From Tetrahymena elliotti 4EA (Eukaryota; Ciliophora; Oligohymenophorea; Hymenostomatida; Tetrahymenidae), in NCBI GenBank assembly GCA_000231825.2, contig JH720369.1, positions 146,227-210,226 of the forward strand: DNA of 64,000 nucleotides. Direction: 5' to 3'. Each line of letters begins with the position of its first letter. Position 1 is the stretch's first letter. Positions 14,533 through 27,463 of the stretch are shown here, piece by piece. A model generated the notes under the pieces. It worked only from the letters and a program-made list of their open reading frames with translations. It ran no database searches and was not told the DNA's origin. The position numbers and the translations under genes are program-made.

Positions 14533-15388
14533 TCAGAAAAGAGCTAATATTTATTCCTTATATTTCTAATCAAGCTCTAAATTTTGGTTGAGAATGGCTA
14601 GTTATTCGGAGACATCGCTCATGTTTTCCTATTATCAAAAATATAAATAAATAAATGAGTCAAAAATGAGGTTTTAATTAAATATAATGAATCTCTTATG
14701 GGATTCAAACGAAGCTATTATCTTTTGTCAGTCCCGAAAGATGGTATTTATGAACAATTTAATCAGAAATCATATTCATATTTATGCATCAGTTGAGATA
14801 ATAGCTTCACAAGGTAGTATTTAACATACAGTTGTAAAGTTGAACTTTTTGTGTTATTGTTATATTTGAATAAATATTTACCTGTTTTAATAAATCGTTG
14901 ACTCTTTGTCTTTTTTGTTCGTATGTTTCAATTGTTTTTTTAACATCCTTGATAATTTAGTCTCTTTTTTAAATTATATCAGGAGTAAGTTGAGCATTCT
15001 TGAAGCCGGATTCTTCTTCTTCAACAGGAGGTTGTCCCAAAGCTTCAGCGTTATTGGAAGCAATGTTAGCAATCAATGAATCAGTTTGTTCTAAAGTTGT
15101 TTTGAGTGTTTTTATAGTGTTATCTAGAGGAGTAAAGTCAGGGAGAGGCTATTCGATGTTGACTTCTTTTAAAAGAGTGGCGATTTCATTTTCTTATTCA
15201 TTTTATGCAGGTTCAGGAGCCTTGTTGTTTTTACCAGCCTTTTTATTGTTTTGTTTATTTGATTGTTATTCATTATTATTTTTTTCTTAGGTGGCTACGT
15301 TTGCAGGATGATTTAAGTATTACTCTAATCTCTTTTCCTCCTTAGATTTAGGGTTGTTGGCCTTTTGATTGTTTTTCTTAGGAGCCAT
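14533..15388 (-). CDS. Small coiled-coil protein, snoRNA host gene
   Basis: Exons 14882-15388 and 14533-14628 give 200 aa, with a 253-base intron between them (14629-14881). The N-terminus is Lys/Asn-rich (MAPKKNNQKANNPKSKEEKR). The middle and C-terminal parts are predicted helical or coiled coil (DNTIKTLKTTLEQTDSLIA, IIKDVKKTIETYEQKRQRV, VSEQLAILNQNLELDQKYKE). I do not recognise the family. The intron is long for this window and contains a predicted C/D box snoRNA on the same strand. Splicing is supported because unspliced reading hits TGA, whereas the joined exons keep the heptad-like pattern. Confidence 0.78.
14711..14808 (-). ncRNA. Predicted intronic C/D box snoRNA
   Basis: A 98-base element lies inside the host intron. 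Its ends form a perfect 13-bp terminal stem (GAAGCTATTATCT with its complement). Read on the minus strand, a C-like box (UGAUG core in CUGAUGC) follows the stem. A CUGA D'-like box lies mid-element, and a D box CUGA sits just before the closing stem. The bases before the D box, CCAUCUUUCGGG, are complementary to a conserved large-subunit rRNA stretch (CCCGAAAGAUGG). By the box D plus 5 rule this would direct 2'-O-methylation of the G in CCCG; from memory, this is the region of yeast 25S Gm805. The C box is imperfect at its last base. Confidence 0.72.
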
Positions 15389-16695
15389 TTTTATTTTCCT
15401 CAATAAAACTTTTAGTCTGCTTTCAAGAACTAAGAACTGACTGCTCTTTAGTATATCTTTATTTCCCTTTTTGTGTGGGATTTAGATATTTTAATTTTGT
15501 TTTGTTTTTTAAATTAATTCAAATTATTAACTTTCCTCTCTCTCAACTAGTTTATAAAGTTAAAAAATAAGAAAAAAAATAAATATTTAACCTTGTATTT
15601 CAATCCACCCCAAAATCTTTTTAATTAACATTAAAAGTCAATTTATTGCTTCACATAACATATTTTAAATTTTTTAAAATTTCAATTTTATTCATAAAAA
15701 AAATATTTATTTGATTTAATCCAAATATTTAATTTATCGAAATTTCTTTTTCATCTTCCTAACAAATATTTCTTCCTTTATGCCTTTTTTCTTCAAATAA
15801 CAAAATACTTCAGAAAAGATAAAAAAAAATGAATCAGGTTTAATATTTTTTTCATCCTATTTTTCTTTATAAAATTATTATTTTCAATTTTATCTTTTAT
15901 CTTGATTGTTTAGTAGAAAAGCTATATGTATTAGGGCTATTTGTATCAATTATCATTTAAAAACAAGTGATTTCTTTTAATCAAAAGATAAAATAAGGAG
16001 GAATAGTATCTTTTCCTTCAGTTTTTATGAAAAAGGTTAGAATTCCTTAAAAAATAAACCAAATGATTCTAAATTTATTAAATTGATTTAAGTGTCGTTT
16101 TAAAGGTTCAACTAGATACATACTTGATTATTTTACCATAAAAATATCTTAAAGGCATTACTTTTTAAGATTTTTTGAAAAAAAAAATAACATTTTAAAT
16201 ATTGAATGAAATATATTTTTGATTTTAGATTTAAGAGATTAGATGAAGTAAATCTACTATTAAAATTGTAAAGCAAATAAATAAATAGATTTTAATGCCA
16301 TTTTAAAGGAGACGTACTTGGCTATTGACCTATAAAAATATCTTTAATAAATTAAATATTTTTTAGATTTTATTTGAATAAAAATAACAACTTTAATCAA
16401 TACTTACTTAGTGAAGTATGAAATAAATTTATTTGATTTTAGATTTTATTTTAATTTAATTTTTTATATGATGATATAAATCTACTATTGAAATTCGAAA
16501 AGTAAATAAATAATGTAATTTGCCCCCTTTTTGCCTTTTTGAAGGATAAGCTAAAATAATTTTTACATTTTAAAAATAAAATAAGAATTTAACTAAAAAG
16601 ATGGTTTATTTTTTAACATTTCTAATTTTAAATAATACTTTTTACACTAATTTTTAATTATTTGTTTTTAGACAGATAGATAGATAGATGCCTAT
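15389..16695. other. AT-rich spacer, no gene seen
   Basis: Upstream flank of the snoRNA host gene and downstream flank of the RING gene. Imperfect repeats of GTAAATCTACTATTGAAATT-like segments occur near 16246-16275 and 16472-16510. A (GATA)4-type microsatellite lies at 16673-16690. Confidence 0.45.
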
Positions 16696-17286
16696 TCACT
16701 CTAGTAGCCTTAGAATTATATTATCTCTGCAAAATGGACACTTAGAGTTAGACTAAAACCATAGCTTTATACAGTCTTAATGGAAATAATGTTTACATTT
16801 TGGAAGAACAATTACTATTTCATCTTTCTCATATTCGATCAGGCAGATAGAGCATTTATCTTTATCTCCTAAGCTGACACTTAAAGAATTCATAAATACG
16901 TTAATAGATTTAATTGAATGCTATGATTTATTTGCTGGACTTACTGATTAAAATTTATTTAGTTGAATGGTTGATTTATTTTTATTTGTATTACTATAAT
17001 TATCAATTTAGCTGTTATTATTGTTATTATCTACATTTAAAATATTTTAATCCTTTATTTTTGGATTTTCTTTTGTGTTGTTTTTCTAGTTTTAGCACTA
17101 ACCCACAGGTGTTACTTTTTAATTTTGTTTTTAAAAGTCTTCGTATGTTAATGTTTAAAGTTTAGCAATTTCTTATTCGTTTAAACCTCTATTTAGATTT
17201 AAATTTTGATCGCCAGATAGATCAACTAATAAAACAAAGCCAACGAAAGTAAATAAGATCAGCGAGAGTATTAAAATGCTTATCAT
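16696..17286 (-). CDS. Membrane-anchored RING-H2 finger protein
   Basis: A single exon of 196 aa. A hydrophobic N-terminal span (about 2-22, ILILSLILFTFVGFVLLV) would anchor it in a membrane. An Asn/Gln/Lys-rich low-complexity linker follows. The C-terminal RING-H2 has every ligand in C3H2C3 order: CSIC, then CKHYFHQDC, then CPFC, about residues 144-185. The Trp of the second zinc site (IKLWFQS) is present. RING-H2 domains recruit ubiquitin E2 enzymes, so this is a likely ubiquitin ligase acting at a membrane; the substrate is unknown. The start is the first ATG of the open frame. Confidence 0.86.
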
Positions 17287-18567
17287 ATTGACCCAAAATA
17301 TAAAAAAAAATAAATAAAAAGAGATTGTTTCATAGAGATTCAAGTATTTTAATGGATAATAATCACCCTCAAAGATATTAATTAGGTAAATTAAAGACTA
17401 AAATAAACAAATTTCATATTCATATTAACTTGAGTTCCTTGCTATACGGATAAATATCAGGCAGTTATCTATCCCTAATAAAAGGACAAGCGAATTAAAA
17501 AACATTAATCGATCTAACTAAATAGTTGATTCTTCCCAATATGAATATGCAAAAGAAATATAAATCAATGGAACACAAATTCTACAGATAAAGCTTGACG
17601 CAATATGCATTATTTCAGATAGACTCTTCATTTCTTTTTAATTAGGAAGAGGTCAATGCTAAGCTTTTTTCTCCCCTTATTTATAAAAATAACTAGCTTA
17701 TTCAACTATCTTTCTTTCCTTTCTATTTTTGGGTTTATTTACTTTGCAAAATTTTTTTTGTAAGGTTTGCTCCTACTTTACTTGATTAATTTTACATGAA
17801 AAACACTGTTAAAAATTGATAAAATTTTCATAGATCACCAAATAAATATTAATCAATCAAAAACCTCATTGCAAAATACTTATTTTACAAACTCATACAA
17901 TATACTTCATTCTATTCATAGAATAAATGTAATTTTTGTTCATTATTTAAAACACCAAGCAAAATTCCTACACAAAAGCAAACAATCTTGGTGTTAATTA
18001 ATTAATTATTATAATATCTTTAAAAAGAATTAGAAATATATCTGTTTGTCTAGCATGTCTATTTTCTCTATGAAAGGGCAAATAGTACTATAGAAATACT
18101 TGGTTTATTTTTCAAAAATTAATATAAATCGAATTTGTTTTGACCGAATTTTTTAACAAAATAGAAGTAAGACAAATATCAAAAGGAATTGAATCAAATG
18201 AATAAATGAAATTGATAAGTATAAGCAAAAACAAAATTTAAATATGATAAACAATAAATAAAATTTTATAGAGTATTAGTGGGGGAGGAGTTTTATGTTT
18301 GTAGTGTTTATTGATTGGTTGGTTGGTAGATAGGTAGGTAGGTAGGTATATGATGGATAAAATGCACTTAGTTTACTTTTAATTATTTGTGTTAAATCAT
18401 AGTTTATGATTTTAATATTATTTATCTTTCCTTTCAAGACAAAGATAATATTGTATAAATTGTTGGTTATTTATTTGATATTTATATTGTTATTATTTTT
18501 TAATTGAACTGTTTTAATATATTATTTTTTAATAGTAAATTCTTTTCTTTTAATAATTGTTTTTATT
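17287..18567. other. AT-rich spacer with TTGG/TAGG microsatellite
   Basis: No gene seen. A GGTTGGTTGG...TAGGTAGGTAGG run lies at 18313-18349. Confidence 0.5.
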
Positions 18568-20880
18568 TCAAACAATTTTAAATTCAAACTAGATTGAGTC
18601 AAGTTCTTTATGGTTACCATTTTCACTGAATTAAATAATTCTATGACTCTTGGCAAAAACATTTTTGAGATTAGTAGCAGGAGAGATGAATGAGGAATTT
18701 AATGGTTGGTTGGAAGAAACAGGGGGTTCAGAGTAAGATTCAACTAGGGAAACATGACCTGAGTCTCCTCTGGCTAGATGCACATCTTATGAGATGTAAC
18801 TGTCGTCAATATGAGAAAAGTGATTTTGTCTTATCAACTCTGATTCTAATTCACATTTGTTCTAAAGAGGATTGCTATTCTATTCAACGTTGTCATAATT
18901 TATATATCTAAATTAACTGTTTTCATCATAAATTGACTAGCCTAAAAATTCATTGTATGAATAGCCCAGATTAATGGATTTATCTTCATACTAATGAGAA
19001 TTTTATAAGAGAATCTAATTTTCATTTATGGCTTATTGAGTAGGGCTTGAAGTTTTTACCTAGGAGCTATTGCAATCGATTTGCATTTACTGATGTGCCA
19101 TCAATATTTACTCATTTTCTTTTGTTATTTATTTACGTTTTTATAGATTTTAGCGGTCTTTTAAATACTTGCTCTTGCTCTTTTCATAGTATTTTTCAAG
19201 AAATTCCTCACTCTATTATGTATAATTGAGTTCTTGGATTAAGGATTTTAAGTGAGAATGATATTTATCTTATTTACGAAGAGTAATTATCTATTAAATC
19301 ATATTTGGATCTACATCTATTAACCCAAAAGCCATACAGTTTATTTCATTATAATTATCAATAGGTAATTTTAAATGAGGAGGATATTCTATGCAAACTG
19401 GCAAGATTTTTAATTTAGAATATACACGAATGTTATCTAAGGTATAGATTTCGAAATCAGATTGAGCTCCTTTGAACCGGCCTTGAACTATTGAAAGCAT
19501 ACGGACAAGCATCATTTTAAGACGAGACTCAAAATTGTATAATTCTGGTTTTCCTTTACGGAAAATAATATTAGTTATTGTCTATTCATCTGTGCCTAAA
19601 AGGGCTAAAAATTATCTGCTATAACCTACTTCGTAAGCCTCGAATGTAGAAGTAACATAATTAGTATGGAACTTTTACACAAAGAACATTTGATGCTCAT
19701 CAATTTTTTCTAAAAAAAGATTGACCTGCTCATCAAAATATGCCCTGCGTTTTAATATTAATTCTTAAGAAAATCCAGTGAGTGTTCTTGCATTTTTGAT
19801 TTATAAATGAATAAGCTTTGTAATATCTTAGTATTTTTCTATTAATTTTCCTACCAAATGAATATTTTAATCAGGATAGTCAATGAGTAGTTTTGATAGA
19901 AAATTAAAATCAACTAAAAACTCATTGCTTGAAGCTTAGAACATAGATAAGCATCTTGTTTTTTTATTGTAAACAACTTTTTGAACTGGCTTATATAAAT
20001 TAATAATGCAATCAAGATTATCATAGCTATTTATAGAGGAGAAGTCCATTTCAATCAAAACATCGCCCATTAAAAAATATGACTAAGCGCTCTAAGGCAT
20101 TGTGTAAGGAATCTTCAGTTTCATGTTACACTTTTAATTTGATTCTCTTCTTCTATATATATCAACATATGAAACTTTGGCCTATTTTACACATGAATCC
20201 TTATTTTTCTTTAATTTAGAAATTTTCTTTTTCTTTTTACAAACATTATCTTTATCAAGAGATTATTGAGATCTATTTTCGCTTGAAACATCTGTCTTAT
20301 TCAATGAGCTAAGAGATAAATTTGTATTGTTCAAGCAATTAGAGCTGCTCAATTACATAGTTCTTATTTCATCATTTGGTTCTTAGCTGAAACTTTTTAT
20401 ATCATTAAAACTAAGGTATTAGCTTTAATAATCCTGATTTGCTATTTACTAATCCTTAAATAAAAAATTTTTTTCTTCATAAGAGTTATGATTTTTAGTT
20501 TATGAGACAGTATGAAATTGCTTATGAACGATTTTTAAACTATTTTCATTCAGAAAATTCTGATTACTACAGTCTTCATCATCTCCTTCCATTTAATTTT
20601 TCTTTTCAACATCTGAATCTGCGTTATCTTCATCATCTTAATAATTTTCATCATCTTCTTCTTCTTCTTTGCTATCTTCATTTTCTTCTTCTTCCTCCTC
20701 AAATGATAATTCTTATTCCAAATCTTCATCATCAATAGGAACAAATTCGTATAATTCATCCTAAATTTCCCTTAATTCCTACTCTGTCAAAGAGCATTTA
20801 GATTTGATATCTGCCTAAAACCCCTCTAAGATATTAGAAATAGGAAGATTAAGATTTTCTATGTCAACTTTGTCATCCAT
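18568..20880 (-). CDS. Acidic 770-aa protein, possible PAS-like domain
   Basis: A single exon of 771 codons. The N-terminus (about 45-105) is strongly acidic (Glu/Asp runs), followed by Ser/Asn/Gln-rich sequence and a basic patch (KKKKKISKLKKNK). The conserved-looking core (about 260-500) contains YFDEQVNLFLEKIDEHQMFF, then STFEAYEVGYSRQFLALLGT and a GRFKGAQSDFEIYTL stretch. This arrangement resembles the PAS-type sensor region of some fungal transcription regulators, but only weakly. The C-terminus is Gln/Asn/Ser-rich. An acidic N-terminus with a basic patch suggests a nuclear regulator; that is inference. Two plus-strand frames over 18690-19229 and 20502-20738 are antisense shadows. Confidence 0.8.
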
Positions 20881-23228
20881 TTCAAAAGATTTATTTTTTG
20901 ATTTATTTTTGATGATTATTGCAATTGAAAAATTAAGTTGATATTATTGAAAATTGTAATAATTAGTGAGCACTGAAATCTCTTTTTTTTATATGTTCTG
21001 AATTTTAATCAGTTTTCACTTTTCTGAGATGAATAAATTCTGTACTTAATCTTTTATTATTTATTTAATTGCAGACTTATAATACTCGCTGAGTAGAAAG
21101 AAGATTTATTTATAATACATCAAATTTATTTTTTTTCATCATATAGTTGGATTATTAGCTTATTTAGTCTTTGTAAAATCACAGCCACACTTTAAGGTAT
21201 TAGACTTTAGTATTAGTTTATTTTTACAATTTTAGAGATGCATTAATACATTACTAAAATCTCTATCCTGCGAATCTCATAATTGATATCTTAAATCAAA
21301 TATCTTTAGAACTAAACAAAATTATAAATTAAAGTGTTGTAACACAATCTGTATCTTTAGACCAATATAATACTTTCTGTTTATCTATTTTTGCATTCTT
21401 AAAAAAAAATGAAATCAATTTTTATTAATTTTATTTTTTTCTAAATTCATTTTAATCCTTTCAGTTACAATATTTTCGAATATCTTATAACATATCTAAT
21501 ATAAAATTAAAAAAGAATTAAAAAAATAATATTAAAAGGTAATTCGTCTTTATAATGTTAAAAATTTACAAAAATGACGAAGTATCCTAAGAAAAAAATA
21601 TAAAAAATTAGGAATTGTAGCCATCCAAAATAATTTACCTAATTCATGAAAATAAACAAAAAAAAATCCTCATAAAATATAATTAATCCTAAGCAAAGTA
21701 TTTGATCAAATTTATTTAAAAATAAGTCTTTTATTCAAATACTTCAAATTAAAATTTTTGATGAAAAATATTTGTGGAATTAAGAGTTTTGTAAAAATAA
21801 AATGACATTTTCTTGGCTATTGGTCAAATTAGATTGTTGATGTATAAATTATATCTTATTCTCAAAGATTTATATAAAAGAAAATTATTTGTTATAAAAG
21901 AAATCTTTTTCAAATAAATTTTCTGAGTTTTAGTTTTGATTTAGTTTACAATAATTTCTATATAAAAAATATATATTGCTGCTGTAAAATAAAAATGACA
22001 GATATTTATTCAGTATCATTACCAAAAATTAATTGATTTAAATTATTATTCATCTCTACAAAACAAAAAAATTCATATTTTTTTTGTATTCCATTAGAAT
22101 TCAATTTTTAAGTTGCCTTCTTGCCTGACCAGATATTCTTTTCCCTATCCTTTTTTAACTTGCGGTTGATAATTAAATCTTATAAATTTAGATTAAAGCA
22201 GAAACAAAAAATATAATAACTATTAAAATTAAATTTGAGAAGAATTTATTATCAATTGTTATTTGTTTTGTAATTGGATTCCGAATTGATAAATTCTTAT
22301 TTTAATTTAGAAAAAATTTTATTTTTTTACAAAAACTATCTATCTTTCAGAAATATTTTTACAAAATTATTATTAACCAATAAAAAATCTATAAGATAAA
22401 AATACTAATTAAAAATTTATTTCTAATTAATTGCTTGATTGCTATTTTTATTTAGCCAAAAAAATATTATTTTATGTATTTCATTCATTCAATATTTTAT
22501 ATCTTAAATAAATATAATAAATTGTAATGAAATAATTACAGTAAAACCCAAGCTAAAGTTTATTGTTTAATAAATATAGAATTTTACAAATATTTAAGGT
22601 TCCAATAATTTATTTTTTATATATAAATAACATATTTTCTAGCTTTTGAAAATATAATAATAAAGATAGTTAACTATTGCGGAGAAAATTGTTTGGTTTT
22701 AATATTGAGAAAGAGAAATTGGATTATCTCTATTAATTAAATTTTAATTTCATACAGAGAAACCAATGTAAGTAAGTTTTGTATTTGTTTGTATTTAGAA
22801 TAAAAATAAGATAAATTAGTTTATTTTTAAAAATATCAAACAAAATTTAGTTTTCAAACAAAAGCATTATGAGTTATTATGAAACTTATCAAAATTTATG
22901 AAGTAAAAATAATTTAATGATAACTCAATCTAAAAGCTTGTTTAGTTTTAAATCATATTGAATATTTAGAATACATTCATTTATTTTATTTTTTTTTAGT
23001 TGTTATGAGATGATTGATGATTCCATTACAATTGTAATATGTATGGATGAGTTCTAAAAAATACTTAAAATATAATACAATAATGATGAACAAATAGATA
23101 AAAATGAATTGTAAAATGTTTGATTAGTAGGAAAAATATTTAAGTAAAGTAATATAGAAATAAAAACAAGGAAAATATTTTAACAAAGGCTTTCAAAGAA
23201 TAAAAATAAACGGAATTGATTTATGATA
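20881..23228. other. Long AT-rich spacer, nothing recognised
   Basis: About 2.3 kb with no sustained coding frame on either strand under the ciliate code and no obvious repeats. It holds the upstream flank of the acidic-protein gene and the 3' flank of thioesterase copy 1. Confidence 0.45.
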
Positions 23229-24869
23229 TCAATTTGAGTGCATGCAATTTTGAACTCTTCTCTGTGAGTCTACATAAATCATAGCTTCAGAGTATGTTTC
23301 TGGGAATACTTTTTATATTTTAGCGTCCTTTTCTGCAACGAATGTAAGATGCAAATCATTTGTTTTCAATCTTTCTTAGCTTTTATTAACTTTGAAACAC
23401 TCTACAACAATGTGAATAACATTATCCTCACTAATATACCCAATTTTAGCATGTAATTCTAAGATACTTCCTAAATCTACACCATTTATAAACTAAAAGT
23501 CATCTATTGCATAAACTTCTATTTTTTATTTATTAGTATGGAGATAGCCACACAGCCAACCCAACTCATAGGCTTCTCTCATAATGTACCCTCCAAAGAT
23601 ATTTCCATGCAAATTCTAATCCTAAATTTTAAAAAAGATTTTAATCAATTTGTTATTTCAAGCAAGAGTAAGCCAAATCAATCAATAAAATTAAAACTCT
23701 TTCTCTATATTTTTTGGTTTGATTTTCAAAATAAATCTACATTTTTTGTTTTCATTTTTACTCAATAAATTCTTAACTCTCATAATAAAAAATATAAACT
23801 ATTATAGTAAACTTCTTCCAAATTAATTAAATAAAAAACACTTTTGAATAATTTATAATAAATTTTATCTTTAAAGATTTTTATAAAGAATTAGTAAAGT
23901 AGTTAGTTAGTTAGTTAGTTTATTTACCTGCTTGTGCATGATCAATTTTTTAGATATGTGAGTAAGGTTGATTTATTTTTTATCTTTTTTAGCTTCTTCT
24001 GTAGTAAAGAAATTATGAACAATAAGACTTTCATTATATGATGGAGGTTATTTCTTAAGAGAAGTAGCAGCAGCATTTTTTCTTCTAGTTTAATTTTAAA
24101 TACCTAATTGATAAAGAATGTTGCAGTTTCTTACATTCTTTTCTCCATCAAATTTAAATACAGGTACTTAATGAGCTGTCTTGTTATGACTTTCTTTACT
24201 TCTTGCAACCAACAAGAAATTTGCTTTTGCTGCTAACTCTAATTAGTTACGGCTATTTACTTATAAAAGATCTAGCTAAACTTCAATAGAACTCTTGCCA
24301 GTATGGGTAGGATATCCTCTACAAATAATATCTCTATCATGATGAATTCTTCTATAAAATTAAATATTATCGACGCAAGCGGCCATGATTGTTGCTTATT
24401 ACATATATACATATTTGTAGGCAACTGTTGTAGCTACGTAATCATAAAGTTCTAAAATACGACCAATTCTAATAGATTTTGTGTTCAATAATTCCATAAA
24501 TTTACGAATAATTTCGTTTGAAGAACAGGGTAACTTTACTTCATAATAACAATTACGAGGATAATTTACTTTTTCGTCAGACATTACTTTATTAACAGCT
24601 TCATAAACACCTATTTCATAAAATGCAGATGGGAAATAACTTTATACTACCCTATCTGTCTTTTTTTCTTCAGCTGTAAGTTCCCTTTTTTCATCATCAA
24701 GAAGAGTGAATCTAATTGCATCATGAGAAAGCTGGTTTAACTGATTTTTTAAATTAATAGCATCAAAAACTGAAGATTATGAAACTCCATTCAAACCACT
24801 TAGGTACCTCTTGCTATGAAATAATGTAGATTAAATCAGATTTGATTAAAACAGCAATTTCTTTATCAT
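23229..24869 (-). CDS. ACOT9-like acyl-CoA thioesterase, copy 1
   Basis: Exons 23928-24869 and 23229-23621 give 444 aa. ACOT9-type double-hotdog enzymes hydrolyse acyl-CoA to free acid and CoA, usually in mitochondria. The N-terminus (MIKKLLFQSNLIQSTLFHSK then RY) is basic and Ser-rich, like a mitochondrial presequence. The first hotdog spans about 140-240 (IRIGRILELYDYVATTVAYK, then THTGKSSIEVQLDLLQVN). The second begins with the family hallmark LHGNIFGGYIMREAYELGW and ends near DLHLTFVAEK. The intron contains a TTAG microsatellite next to its donor. A paralogue lies directly upstream in the same orientation. The family call is strong; the substrate is unknown. Confidence 0.9.
23898..23920 (-). 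repeat. (TTAG)n microsatellite at intron donor
   Basis: About five GTTA/TTAG units begin within ten bases of the donor site of the thioesterase copy 1 intron. Confidence 0.8.
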
Positions 24870-25845
24870 TCTTTTGCTTCTTTTTTGTCTAAACTACTAA
24901 AACAATAATTTTTATCTTGCGATTTCAATATTTATTAAATTATGTAAATCTTATTTCTGATTAAATCATTTGATATAATCATAATAATTTGTGTTTCATA
25001 AAAACTAAAATACAATCATGATGCATTATTTACTGCATATTTTTTATTCAAAATTTTTACTTTCCTCAATTACTTCAAAAAAAGATTAAAACAAGCTTAA
25101 TTACTTAGCTCATTCTTTAATAAAATCAATTCCATTTTCAATATCATCAAAGCAAAAGCTTATTCAGTGATATAATTATTTTATTTAATTGATGAGATTT
25201 AAATAAGATTATAAAAATAATTGAATAGAATTTATAAATATTTATATTTGAGATTGTCTAATTAATATTTCTAAGATATTTATCTTAATAAGTTTTCTTA
25301 ACATACATCCTCACCTACTTAAATTTCCTATTGTTGTTTTGAAAGTTTTTTATTGATATTAAATAATTATAATACCTTAAATAAGGATTTAGTTTTTCTA
25401 AAAAGGCTTTTTGTTTAAAATTTTAAAATTAAATTTACATTTTATCAATACAATTTTTTATTTCTAATTCTTCAAAAAGCATAAAAAAATAAACTTAATT
25501 AATTAATTACTCAGCATATTTATTCCAAAAAAAAAATCAAAACAATCTCATCAATGTTATTTAATTATTAAGAGTTTATAAAATAATTAATAAAACTTTA
25601 CAGAATTTAGAAAAATTAACACAATAAATTTCATATTTGAGAGATTTATCTTATTAAAATATGTTGAATACAAACATTTATTTTACTTGTTTTTTTTTAA
25701 TTTTAAGCTAAAATTATTAAAAAATATCATTTATGAATTTGTTTTTAAGAATATTTAGGAACAATTTTTAAACAATAGAATTAGCTTTACTAGGATTTAA
25801 ATTTATATTATAATTAATGGATAATATAATAGAAGATATATTTAT
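24870..25845. other. Spacer between tandem thioesterase genes
   Basis: About 980 AT-rich bases, which would hold the promoter of copy 1 and the 3' flank of copy 2. No coding frame of note. Confidence 0.5.
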
Positions 25846-27463
25846 TCAAAAGAGTAATTTATCTAATCTTCTTTTGCAATCCAAATAGATCATTGCTTCT
25901 TCATAAGAGTAAGGGATAACTTTAGGGAGTTAAGAAGTTTTAGGGGCAACTAAAGTAATATGAAGATCATTAGACTTAGTTCTCTACTTATTTGTATCTA
26001 CTATACTACAATTAACAACAACTTACATAATGTTTTTGACAACATAGCCTATTTTGGCTTCAAAATTAATAATAGATCCTACAGCTACAGGTTTTAAAAA
26101 TTGGAAATCATCTACATGACAGGTAAGAGGGTAATCTCCTTTAGAGTGTATTAAAGCAGCCAACCATCCCATTTCCATTGCTTCTCTCATCTATTTTAAA
26201 ATAAATACTATTAGAACATGTTAAAAGATAAAGTTATTGATTTTACTAAGTGTCCTCCAAAAATATTTCCATGAATGTTTCTGTCTTGTTTATGCATCAA
26301 TAGGTTTTTATCAAAAGTGGTTGATGATATTTCGATTGAAGACTATTCTTTTTGTTCTGCTAAAAATTGGGTTTTGTTAGAGAAGAATTTGTGGATTTCT
26401 AATATTTCTTGCTAGTTAGGAGGCTTGTTTTAAAGGGACTCTACTTTTTCTTACTTTCTTTTGATAGTATTCTTAACTCCTAAATGTTCTCTGAGTTAAC
26501 ATTTTTGTAAATCCTATTCGCCATCAAACTTTAAAGCAGGAACTTGGTAGCTCTTTGATCTATCATTTGCATCTCTTGCAACCATTAAGAATGAAGCACT
26601 TGCTTTCAAATCTCCTTCTTAAAATAAATCTAATTATATTTCCATTGAAGAAGTACCTGCATAAGTTATATATCCTATTCATTTTAAATAAAATTTTATT
26701 TCTATAAATAAATTTAATAAAAAATCGATTGATATTTATTTCTTTAAAACAGCAAATAAGTGCTTATCTGCTAAATATCAAACTATTTTATTCAAAAATA
26801 TTTACCTTATACTTCTAAGTCTTTATCGTTTTTCATTTATGAGTAGAAATTCATGTTATCTACACAAGCAGTAACATTTGTAACATGTCTTTATCCAATA
26901 TCTGTATAGCAATGTCTAAATATTAAAAAATTAAATTTATTCTACTGGCACAATTTAATGTGAATATTAAATTTTTTAAAGCATAATCTAGATAACTTAT
27001 TTTACCTGTATGATATATATGCAGCTATGTAATCAAGAACTTCAAGAATTCTACCATACCTTAAACCATCAGAGAAGTAGTTAGTGAATCTATCTCTAAT
27101 CTATGTATTCTTTTCTAATGGGAAAACAACTTTGTAATAAGAATTTCTAGGATAGCTAACATTCTTATCTTCATGATTGATGTTTTTGTGCTCATAAATC
27201 TTAATGTTAAAGTCTTCGTTCATAGTTGTGAAGAAATTTTTAATAATAGGTTGTCTTCTGTTTTCTTCTTCAGAAAGTAATCTTAAATCTTCATCTTTAA
27301 CTCTCATAACTATTTCATTGTGTTAAACTTTGTGCATATTGCTTTTGAGCTGTAAAAACTATATCTCCTATGAGTTGAAAAATCTCTTGCTATGAAACTA
27401 GAGAGAATTTAAGCTCTAACCTGATTTATATAAATACTAAGCTCCTTTAAATAAGGCCTTCAT
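25846..27463 (-). CDS. ACOT9-like acyl-CoA thioesterase, copy 2
   Basis: Exons 27006-27463, 26806-26915, 26247-26674 and 25846-26190 give 446 aa; all joins keep frame. The layout is the same as the neighbouring copy. The presequence-like N-terminus shares the FHSKR motif. The first hotdog has LRYGRILEVLDYIAAYISY and YAGTSSMEIQLDLFQEG. The second has IHGNIFGGHL joined across an intron to MREAMEMGWLAALIHSKGD. The C-terminus EEAMIYLDCKRR parallels EAMIYVDSQRR in copy 1. It has three introns against one in copy 1, and the copies are clearly diverged, so the duplication is old. Likely mitochondrial acyl-CoA thioesterase. Confidence 0.9.

Noticed and set aside
14690..14712. GTTTGAATCCC beside the snoRNA as a tRNA T-arm
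   Set aside because: No cloverleaf stems could be formed around it.
15000..15290. Plus-strand 96-codon frame
   Set aside because: Antisense to the clearly coding exon 1 of the snoRNA host gene.
18690..19229. Plus-strand frame of 179 codons
   Set aside because: The minus strand here is open as part of a 771-codon gene with better composition; the plus frame is its shadow.
20502..20759. Overlapping frames rich in His/Leu (plus) or Met/Lys (minus)
   Set aside because: Both are other-frame readings of the Glu/Asp-rich segment of the 770-aa protein.
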